Part shown: piece after piece, positions 15,967 through 23,068 of the stretch
Layout: each line of letters opens with the position of its first letter
Numbering within the stretch: position 1 is the stretch's first letter
Origin: Burkholderiales bacterium
Lineage (GTDB): Bacteria > Pseudomonadota > Gammaproteobacteria > Burkholderiales > CAIKXV01
Direction of reading: 5' to 3'
Length of the DNA: 23,068 bases
Assembly (NCBI GenBank): GCA_014379045.1
Contig: JACMMK010000464.1
Coordinates: 1 to 23,068, forward strand
The notes under the pieces: generated by a model
Seen by the model: the letters and a program-made list of their open reading frames with translations, nothing else
Databases searched by the model: none
What the model was told of the DNA's origin: nothing
Program-made: the position numbers and the translations under genes

Positions 15967-16371
15967 TCACTTCGTCAGCCGCTGCGTGACCAATCCCAGC
16001 TGCGTGATCTCGAGCCGTCCCATCAGGTCGAGCACGTCGATCACTTTCTCGTACTGCACCTTCGCGTCACCCTTGATCACCACCGGAAGTTCCGGATTCG
16101 CTGCCTTCGCCTGGCGCAGGTTGTCTTCGAGCTGCTGCATCGAGACCGGGTAGGCGTCGAGGAAAATCTGCCCGTCCTCGCGCACGGTGATCGCTTTGGT
16201 CTGCGGTTTCGCCAGGCTCGGTGCCGCACTCGCCTTCGGCAGATTGACCTTGATTCCCTGCACCGAGGCGGTGGTCATGATGATGAACATCACCAGCAGC
16301 ACGTACGCCAGGTCGAGCATCGGCGTGATGTTGATCTGGTCGTAGACGGCGTTTTCTTCCTGAACTTGCAT
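15967..16371 (-). CDS. exbD: ExbD/TolR family biopolymer transport protein
   Basis: A 134-aa inner-membrane protein with one N-terminal transmembrane helix and a periplasmic domain. The helix carries the essential proton-pathway aspartate, Asp20, in INITPMLDLAYVLLVMF, equivalent to Asp25 of E. coli ExbD. The periplasmic part (ITVREDGQIFLDAYPVS, then VVIKGDAKVQYEKVIDVLDL) matches the family fold. It starts 25 bp after the exbB-like gene, with GAGGAT as ribosome site, and is followed 46 bp later by tonB. It should pair with the ExbB-like fusion protein upstream. Confidence 0.94.
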   Translation of the reverse strand: MQVQEENAVYDQINITPMLDLAYVLLVMFIIMTTASVQGIKVNLPKASAAPSLAKPQTKAITVREDGQIFLDAYPVSMQQLEDNLRQAKAANPELPVVIKGDAKVQYEKVIDVLDLMGRLEITQLGLVTQRLTK

Positions 16372-16396
16372 CGGGGCAATCCTCGTTCAAAGCGGG

Positions 16397-18190
16397 TCAG
16401 CGCGAATATCGCTCGGCCATTCGCGCCATGAATTCCTCGACGAACACCTGCATGTCGGTGTTCACGGTCTTGATCCGCGTGGCCAGATAGTTGTAGCCAA
16501 ACAGCGCGGGAATCGCGACGCCCAGGCCGGCGACGGTTGCCAGCAGGGCCGCCGCAATCCCCGGCGCGATCGCGTTCACGTTGACATCGCCGGCGGCGGC
16601 AATCGCGGCAAAGGTGATCATCACGCCGACCACGGTGCCGAGCAGACCAAGAAACGGCCCGCCCGAGATCGCGATCGTGAGCAGCACCATCTGGCGGTTG
16701 AGCAGATGATTCTCGCGCACGAGCCCGCCGTTCATCGATGACTGGATGGCACCCAGGGTCTGCACCGACAGGTTGACCTCGTCGATCGGAGGCGGCATTA
16801 CGGCAGCTGCACCGACCGAGCGCAGTGCCGGTGGCGCGGCGGGTCCATCGTCGCGGTTCAAGCGCTTTTCAAGCTCTTCGATGCCGATTCGATACAGGCG
16901 GAACAATGAGGAGCCGCCGAGTCGGGCCGATGCTTCCTTGAGCCGGGTCAGGTCGGCGCCGATCCGCGCGAAGTCCTTTAGAAAGCGCTGATTCGCGGCA
17001 TCCAGACGTGACACGTAGATCGCCTTGGCGATCATCACGAAGATACTGATCACGAGCATGACGCCGCAGATGGCAATCACCACCCACGCATCGATCGTCA
17101 GCGAGTCGACGAGCACGCCGAGGTAGGCGTGATCACCGCCGCCCGAGGCGGCCGCACCGCCGTCGGTCACCGCAAGCAGACGTCCGTCGCCACCCTGGGT
17201 CGCATAAGCGACGCGAACCCAGTCGGCACTGCGCGCGGCCGAGGCGACCGATACTTCGTCGAGCTCACCGCGCAGGCCGGTGCCGATCAGTACGTCACCC
17301 CCGGTCTCGGCCATCTGCACGTTGGCCGTGCCGGCCGCTTCACCGTCGACGAACAGCGTGAGTCGTCCCGCCCCGACCGTCACCGCGAGGTGGTGCCAGG
17401 CATCGGGCTTCAACGGGTTGGTTGCCGACGCCTCGCCGCGGCTGGCGGCGGTGATGAAGCGCGCAACCGCACGACCTTTCTCGATCGCGAGCGTGAGTCC
17501 CCTGCCCGCTTCACCGAACTGGACGAGCTGCCCGCCGGGGGCATCGGCCGCGAGCTTGACCCAGGCCATGACCGTAAGCCCGCCGGTCGCGGGTACCCGC
17601 AACGATGGCACGGCGCCGACGCCGATGCGCCCGGTGCCGTCGAAACTCGCTGCGCTGCCGAGCACGCCCACGGTGCCGATCTTCGCCGTCGACTGCGCCG
17701 CGTTGTGACCGAAGCTGGTCGAATCCATCGGGTTGCCCGATGACTCGGCGAAGTGAAACACCAACAGCTGCGCAGGATCGTAGGTGCCCTTCGGGTCGCT
17801 CGCCGAAGTCGCCTTCTGGTTGCCGTAGTACATCCAGATTTCCGACGTGCGTCCCGCGGCGATCTCGGGCACTTGCACCCAGATCACCGCCAGCTCGTTC
17901 GTCGCATCGAAGCGTTCGACGTGGAACTTGAGCGGGGTCTTGTCGTCGGCGCCGATGAAGCGGATATCGGAGGCGTCTTCTTTCGCGTCGAGGAAGGAGA
18001 AGTTGCCGGTGTGCAGACGCACCGCGACCACCGCCTGGGTAACGCTTTCCTTCGTGACCGCACCGCTGTCACCGGTATTGAGGGTGATCTTCTTGCGGCC
18101 GGTCCATTCGTCGTTCCACCAGGCGGCGGCGGGCAACGGCAGCGCGAGTCCGATCAACATACAGAGAAGCGCCGACAACAGCCTGTTCAT
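16397..18190 (-). CDS. DUF2341/LamG-like ectodomain fused to MotA/TolQ/ExbB proton channel
   Basis: A 597-aa fusion. Residues 1-23 form a signal peptide (LLSALLCMLIGLALPLPAAA). A DUF2341-like domain spans about 25-130 (WWNDEWTGRKKITLN, EIWMYYGN), and a concanavalin/LamG-like jelly-roll about 140-325 (LTVMAWVKL, DAWHHLAVTV, LTLFVDG, GELDEVSV). A transmembrane helix follows at about 368-390, then a cytoplasmic helical segment. The MotA/TolQ/ExbB domain (about 475-590) has two more helices, GPFLGLLGTVVGVMITF and IAPGIAAALLATVAGLGVAI. ExbB normally has about 240 aa and no large external domain, so this one could sense or bind something in the periplasm. GAGGAA precedes the ATG. Its ion-channel partner is the adjacent ExbD. 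Confidence 0.92.
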   Translation of the reverse strand: MNRLLSALLCMLIGLALPLPAAAWWNDEWTGRKKITLNTGDSGAVTKESVTQAVVAVRLHTGNFSFLDAKEDASDIRFIGADDKTPLKFHVERFDATNELAVIWVQVPEIAAGRTSEIWMYYGNQKATSASDPKGTYDPAQLLVFHFAESSGNPMDSTSFGHNAAQSTAKIGTVGVLGSAASFDGTGRIGVGAVPSLRVPATGGLTVMAWVKLAADAPGGQLVQFGEAGRGLTLAIEKGRAVARFITAASRGEASATNPLKPDAWHHLAVTVGAGRLTLFVDGEAAGTANVQMAETGGDVLIGTGLRGELDEVSVASAARSADWVRVAYATQGGDGRLLAVTDGGAAASGGGDHAYLGVLVDSLTIDAWVVIAICGVMLVISIFVMIAKAIYVSRLDAANQRFLKDFARIGADLTRLKEASARLGGSSLFRLYRIGIEELEKRLNRDDGPAAPPALRSVGAAAVMPPPIDEVNLSVQTLGAIQSSMNGGLVRENHLLNRQMVLLTIAISGGPFLGLLGTVVGVMITFAAIAAAGDVNVNAIAPGIAAALLATVAGLGVAIPALFGYNYLATRIKTVNTDMQVFVEEFMARMAERYSR

Positions 18191-18305
18191 GGTTCTGTTC
18201 CTCTGGTAGCCGTCGATGCGAGTGCGACGACGCGCGGTGGGGTGCTGGGCTCAGTGAAAGGTCGCGGGCGCCCGGTTGCCTGAAGAAGGCGCCGTGGAGC
18301 CCACG

Positions 18306-21300
18306 CTATGGGCATTTGAGGTTGGTTCCAGGAACCAGACACACTTCCTGCACGCGCGTAGCCGGTGTGTCCTGCGGCACTTCGAATCGCGCCCCGAAGC
18401 CGAGCAGGTCGACAGTGAGGATCGAGGACTTGAACACGACCGAGCGTTCGCCCGCGCCTGCCGCTGCGCGCGCACTGTCTTCCGAACCCCGCGATGCCGC
18501 GCTACCCGCCGCGCCTGCCGCGAGCGAACCTGTGGTGAACGCAGGCGGTGCAACTGGCGCGCCGCTGATCCCTCCGGCTGCCGCGAAATTCTGTGCGTTG
18601 ATGACCACGGGCGCGAAAATGATCAAGCGGCCCGCCGAGCCGATTCCCGCCTCGCCGGCGTTGATGAAGCCGCTGGGTGCGAACAGGAACACGTCGCCCG
18701 CGGTGGGCGCAAGCAGCGGCCCGGTGCCGTCGGGGTCGGAGGTCAACGTGCGGATGCCTGCGCCGGTTGCATCGATCGGGGGTACGAAATCGAACACGCC
18801 CGGTATCACGTTGCCTTGTGCGTCCCGGCGTTCGACGCGACGCGGCGGCGCCGTGGTGCGCGACGAAAGCGCGCCGCGACCCGCATCGATGTTGCCGAGA
18901 CTCGAATAGATCAGGATATCGCCGCCCTGCAGGGTGACGACCTTAGACTGGTTGACGTTGAAGTCGCCAGAGAGATACGTACGGATGCCCCCGCCGGCAA
19001 GGGTCAGCAAACCGGTATTGGCGCCTCCCGCCACCGGCAGCCCGACATTGATGTTTCCCCCGGGAACAAGCAGATTGATGCCGCTGCCCCCGTCGGTGCG
19101 GATCGCCGAGAAAAACATCGTGAGACTTCCGTTGCCGACGCTCCCCGGACCGAAGAGGCGGCCGATCGCAGTGTTCGCAGCACCCGCGTCCGGTTCGATG
19201 CCCGCCGCGCGCAACGTGGCGACCGCCGCCTGGTAATCAGGCGAGCCGATCCCGGCGGTGCCTAGGGACCCGATCGTCCCCACTGCCTGCAGGTTGGCGA
19301 AGAACGCGGCCACGTCGGCCGCTGCAGGACGGGCCGTGGTACCTGCGAGTACCGTCAACTCGGCGCTGATCGGCGTCTGCAGACTGCTGTTGACGTTGTT
19401 GCCCAGCGCAACGATTCCCGCGCTCTGGCCCAGGTCTATGTTGCGACCGGCATCGACCACGAGCGCCCCCGGTCCCCCGATCCGGATATAGCCACCGTCG
19501 GGCACCGGCGTCCCGTCCGCGCGGTTCGGCTCGAACCGGATATCGCGCCCGGCGCTCACACGACTGATGTCCGCCGCCTGGAGATTCTGTAGGTCGAACG
19601 GCGTACTCACGATGTCACGCCCGGCGTAGATCAACGACGGCCCAGGGATCGAGAACTGCGAATCGAGGATGCTGCCCGACGCGTAGACGCGCGCCGGTTC
19701 CGCGCGCGGGGTGACGGATCGGGCCGCACTCTCGGCGAACAGGCCCGTGAACTGTGTGGTGCCGTCCACACTGTTCTCGCCCGTCGTGATCTGCGGGTTG
19801 CGCCAGGTCGGCCAGAGGCTGCCGATCACCTGGTCCGAAACCAGCAGCGACTGACGGGCTATGTCGCCACCCGCGAACAGCTGCAGATCGCCGCTGCTCG
19901 ATGGATAGAGGCGGATCGGGCGATCGGGTCCGCCGCCGTTGAGATCGCCCTGCGCGGCAACGATCGAAACGTTCGGCGGGTAGATGTTGCCCGGCGCCGT
20001 GGTCACCACACCGCCCCCCAGTCCCGCGAGGCTCGGTCGCGCCGTCAGGGCATTGCCGAAGGTGACATCGCCGACGGTCGAAAAGATCGACACCGCAGAT
20101 TCGGGTGCATACGTGAAGAAATTCCCGCGCCGGTTCTGGAATCCCGTCGGCAGATTGTTGGGCAGGCTGGTGGTGAGGCTGCTTTGCACCAGGATCGTCG
20201 GGTTGGCGACGCTCGAGACGTTGACTGCGCCGCGCGCATGGACGTCGAACGTCGCGCCGCGGTCTCCCGGATCGTGACTCTCGCCCATCAGCAACAGGCC
20301 CGTCGGGCGCAGCGCGCCGATCGACCGCCCCGCATCGATGCGGCCTTCGCCACGCCCTACGAAGAAGTCCCCTCCTTCGATCGTGCCGACCGCGTTGATG
20401 GTCACATCGCCGCCACCCTTCACTTCGAGTTGGGGCGAGCCGCCGGGTGGCGTGAACACGCGACCGGAAGTCGGTGCGGATGCGGACAGATCGACGATAT
20501 TGCGTTGTACGTCGATATCGATATCCCCGCCGCCGAGCGTTCCGATGTTTCCCCGGAACGCACTCAGTGCGCGCGGTACGGTGACCGCCCCCGGCGTGGT
20601 CGGTCCACTGGGGCGGCTCGGCCACCAGTTGCCGGTGACAACAGCCGGCGCCGTAGACGCCGTTCCACGACGCAGCCAGTCGTTCACCCACTGGCCCGAC
20701 GTACCGACGGCGTCGCGCCCGGCACTGACCCGGATATCGCCGCCACTCACCGGAAAGCGGCTGGTCGCCCCGCCGTCCGCACCCGGTACCCCGGCGGTGT
20801 AGACAACGGCGGACAGGTTCAGAATCTGGAAGTCGCGTCCCGCGCTCAGGTCGATGTTGCCCGTACCGGTGCGCACCTTGGAACTGCTGGTGCCCAGGCG
20901 CAGGTCGCCGGTCGAGGCGGCATCCAGCGCAGTGACATCGACGGTCGCAGTGCGACTTGCACTGGCCAGATCCGCGCCCGAGGTGAGTTTGATCGCCCAG
21001 GTCGGGGTGGTCAGCAGGTTGTCGTCGGGCAACCCCAGCGCGTTGTTCAACACGATCGATCCGGCAGCGCGCACCGCGAGCGCACCAGGTTGGCCGCCGA
21101 CGATCCAGTCGCTTCCGGTCAGCGCCCAAAGCGCTGACAGGGTCAGGTCCCCGCTGCCTGCGATGGGAGCGCCATTCACGTCCAGCGCGAAGGCGCGCGT
21201 CTGTTCAACGCCCCCGCGCACCGCGGTCGAGAGCGGCGCGCTGCCGTCTGCACGCGTGATCAGCGTCAGGCCGGCGATCGTGCCGGCGCGATCGACCCGG

Positions 21301-23068
21301 CTCATGAAGTCGCCGAACTCGGTGGCGATCTGCGCGGTCGGCGCAAGCGCGGTGACCGCATAGCTGCGCCAGCCCTCGATCACCAGCTCGCCGCCCGCTC
21401 CGCCCGCGCCGGCGACCGCGCGTACGGTCCCCTGTAACGACGCATCGACGACCGGCGCGGTGGTCGGATCGCCCACGGTACGCGGTGCCGCCATCACGAC
21501 GCGCCCGGCGTCTCCGCGTGCCCCGGCAGACACGTCCAGGGTGGTTCCGGTTTCGACGGCGAGTCGCCCCCCGATCGTCGACAACACGATTTCGCCGCCG
21601 TGAGAGTAACGATCAGTGGCGGCGACGCCTGTTCCTGTCCCTGCAGCGACGATGCGTCCGGTGCCGGCAACGGTGAGATCCGAGCCGGCGTTGATTTCGA
21701 CGCGCCCGCCGCCCTGGGGGGTCGATGCATCGATCGTTCCGCGCACATCGATCGTGCCCTGATCGGCGGTCAGCACGAGCAGGCGCGTGCGGACCGAATC
21801 GCTTGCCGCGACGGTCACATCATCGGTGCGAGTGCGGATCCGTCGCGATTCGGAAAATCCACCGGCGTTGAGGCGGGTATTCAACGCCGAAAAATCATCG
21901 AGGGACGTCGTGTCCAGATCGATGCTGCCCGACCTGCCGCCCACCGATGAACCCGACACGGTGCCCGCCACGTTCACCGCCTTGCCGGGCGCTACCGCCG
22001 ACAACTTCAACGTGCCCGCAGAACCGCTGCTGCCCACGCCGGACACGCTCAGCTTGCCTGCGGCTCGAACATCTATGTTGCCCGCGGTGGACGACAACGC
22101 GATGCGCCCTGCCGGTACGACGAGCGTCGAATCCCCGATGGGGATCAGGGCGCCTTCGGTGAGCAACGCGCCACCATCGGCGACCGTCAGGTCGCCGCTA
22201 CGCGCAGTCAGCGCAAGTTCGCCGCCCGGGGCGGTCCACGTATTGCCAATCACTATCCGGTCGGCCGTCACTTCAAGACGCCCGCCCGGCTTTGCAGACG
22301 CTGTCGAGGGAGCCGCAACCCCCGTCGCGTCCAACGCACCGGCGATCGTCCATCGTTGAGCGGCGTCACGCTCGACGGCGAGCACCGGGCTGTCGATCGA
22401 CACACCTGTAGACGTTGCGAACGTGCCTGCGCCGGTGACCCGCACCGAATCCGATGCGCGCAGGGTCGTTGCCCCGAAGCCTTCGATCCGCTGGGCGCCG
22501 GCGCCGACGTTGACCGTGGTGCCGGTCACGACGAGTGGACCGACACCGTCGGCCAGTGCGGTCGAAACCGCGTTCTGCGTGTTGGAGAACGTGACGTTGC
22601 GTGCGCTGATCGATGCGGAATTGGGCGTCGCCCCCGCACCGAGAAAGCCGAAGAGGCCCGCGCTGTCCAATACGAGCGACGCCAGGGCGGGCGAGCCGAT
22701 AACGGCATTGCCGTACACGTCGATCGTACGGTAGCTGCGCAGCGTGAGATCGGCCAACGACGAAAACGCGTCGATCTGGGCATTGGACAGCACCAGCCCG
22801 TCCGTGATGCCGGCCGTTTCCCCGAGGCTCACCCGGTTCGACGTGAGCGCGACCGAGCCGCCCGGTCGCACGGCGAGTGCCGCAGCAAAGCGCGTGGTGT
22901 TGGTCGCGTCGAGCAACAGCGATCGATCGGCAGCGATCGAGGCGCCGGCCTTGATGTCGAGCACCCCGGTGGTACCGGTGATGCCGGTGCGCGTCGGCGG
23001 CGCGATCGGATCGAGCGAGGCCGCGCGCAGCAGCGCGCCGTCGCCGACGATCGCCAGAGGCGTGCCGG
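18306..23068 (-). CDS. Filamentous haemagglutinin-like giant exoprotein (DUF3739 type), 5'-partial
   Basis: The frame is open across the window's right edge, giving about 1586 residues without the true start or signal/TPS region. The whole sequence is repetitive, Gly/Ala/Ser/Thr/Val/Asp-rich short beta strands (for example GGDVTINAVGTIEGG, SAGRDIRFEPNRADG, GGDIDIDVQRNI), typical of a right-handed beta-helix adhesin stalk. Near the C-terminus, DVFLFAPSGFINAGEAGIGS resembles the DUF3739 region of filamentous haemagglutinin-family proteins. No autotransporter barrel follows, so secretion needs separate machinery. The protein ends in a CX8C pair. It is followed after 115 bp by the ExbB fusion gene in the same direction. 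A GTG at 22964 is internal, not the start. Confidence 0.88.
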   Translation of the reverse strand, partial: GTPLAIVGDGALLRAASLDPIAPPTRTGITGTTGVLDIKAGASIAADRSLLLDATNTTRFAAALAVRPGGSVALTSNRVSLGETAGITDGLVLSNAQIDAFSSLADLTLRSYRTIDVYGNAVIGSPALASLVLDSAGLFGFLGAGATPNSASISARNVTFSNTQNAVSTALADGVGPLVVTGTTVNVGAGAQRIEGFGATTLRASDSVRVTGAGTFATSTGVSIDSPVLAVERDAAQRWTIAGALDATGVAAPSTASAKPGGRLEVTADRIVIGNTWTAPGGELALTARSGDLTVADGGALLTEGALIPIGDSTLVVPAGRIALSSTAGNIDVRAAGKLSVSGVGSSGSAGTLKLSAVAPGKAVNVAGTVSGSSVGGRSGSIDLDTTSLDDFSALNTRLNAGGFSESRRIRTRTDDVTVAASDSVRTRLLVLTADQGTIDVRGTIDASTPQGGGRVEINAGSDLTVAGTGRIVAAGTGTGVAATDRYSHGGEIVLSTIGGRLAVETGTTLDVSAGARGDAGRVVMAAPRTVGDPTTAPVVDASLQGTVRAVAGAGGAGGELVIEGWRSYAVTALAPTAQIATEFGDFMSRVDRAGTIAGLTLITRADGSAPLSTAVRGGVEQTRAFALDVNGAPIAGSGDLTLSALWALTGSDWIVGGQPGALAVRAAGSIVLNNALGLPDDNLLTTPTWAIKLTSGADLASASRTATVDVTALDAASTGDLRLGTSSSKVRTGTGNIDLSAGRDFQILNLSAVVYTAGVPGADGGATSRFPVSGGDIRVSAGRDAVGTSGQWVNDWLRRGTASTAPAVVTGNWWPSRPSGPTTPGAVTVPRALSAFRGNIGTLGGGDIDIDVQRNIVDLSASAPTSGRVFTPPGGSPQLEVKGGGDVTINAVGTIEGGDFFVGRGEGRIDAGRSIGALRPTGLLLMGESHDPGDRGATFDVHARGAVNVSSVANPTILVQSSLTTSLPNNLPTGFQNRRGNFFTYAPESAVSIFSTVGDVTFGNALTARPSLAGLGGGVVTTAPGNIYPPNVSIVAAQGDLNGGGPDRPIRLYPSSSGDLQLFAGGDIARQSLLVSDQVIGSLWPTWRNPQITTGENSVDGTTQFTGLFAESAARSVTPRAEPARVYASGSILDSQFSIPGPSLIYAGRDIVSTPFDLQNLQAADISRVSAGRDIRFEPNRADGTPVPDGGYIRIGGPGALVVDAGRNIDLGQSAGIVALGNNVNSSLQTPISAELTVLAGTTARPAAADVAAFFANLQAVGTIGSLGTAGIGSPDYQAAVATLRAAGIEPDAGAANTAIGRLFGPGSVGNGSLTMFFSAIRTDGGSGINLLVPGGNINVGLPVAGGANTGLLTLAGGGIRTYLSGDFNVNQSKVVTLQGGDILIYSSLGNIDAGRGALSSRTTAPPRRVERRDAQGNVIPGVFDFVPPIDATGAGIRTLTSDPDGTGPLLAPTAGDVFLFAPSGFINAGEAGIGSAGRLIIFAPVVINAQNFAAAGGISGAPVAPPAFTTGSLAAGAAGSAASRGSEDSARAAAGAGERSVVFKSSILTVDLLGFGARFEVPQDTPATRVQEVCLVPGTNLKCP

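Noticed and set aside
1..23068. CRISPR array, rRNA or tRNA genes
   Set aside because: No regularly spaced repeats beyond the short ones listed, and no tRNA cloverleaf or rRNA sequence was recognised by eye. A tRNAscan/Infernal run would settle it.

Overview
The window looks like chromosomal DNA of a GC-rich betaproteobacterium, probably of the Burkholderiales or a neighbouring order. The evidence is the gene order guaA-guaB-DUF4124-rnfH-ratA-smpB, a tripartite-tricarboxylate (Bug/TctC) binding protein and strong GC bias at third codon positions. This is inference from gene content and order; no database search was possible.

Layout. (1) Positions 1-650 hold a decayed NTF2/SnoaL-like gene fragment and a short unrecognised ORF. 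(2) Positions 655-6222 are an accessory segment. It is bracketed by two near-identical 17-nt copies of the guaA 3' end (655-671 and 6223-6239, 16 of 17 identical), as expected for an element inserted at the 3' end of guaA. Inside are TACCGTCA repeats that resemble integrase arm sites, a HepT/MntA toxin-antitoxin pair, an N-terminal transposase remnant, a large ATP-binding LuxR regulator and a Bug-type periplasmic binding protein. No integrase gene remains. (3) Positions 6224-12596 are a housekeeping block: guaBA (GMP synthesis, leftward, with a near-consensus promoter), a secreted DUF4124 protein, the rnfH-ratA pair, smpB and a rhomboid protease. A structured 114-nt intergenic element lies between smpB and the rhomboid gene. 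(4) Positions 12757-23068 are one leftward gene train. In transcription order it encodes a giant filamentous-haemagglutinin/DUF3739-type protein (its 5' end lies outside the window), an ExbB-type proton channel fused to an exported DUF2341/LamG-like domain, ExbD, TonB, a 'putative porin' family outer-membrane protein and a periplasmic coiled-coil protein.

How they may work together. The last cluster is the most interesting part. It appears to be a dedicated Ton-type energy-coupling system packaged with its own outer-membrane barrel and a large beta-helical exoprotein. The proton channel carries an extracytoplasmic lectin-like domain. The tonB gene is split by a one-base frameshift at a nine-G tract in its polyproline region, which could be phase variation, true decay or a homopolymer sequencing error. 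A working model is that proton motive force captured by this ExbB/ExbD/TonB set drives export, surface display or substrate capture by the FHA-like protein and porin. That function is inference from gene linkage only.
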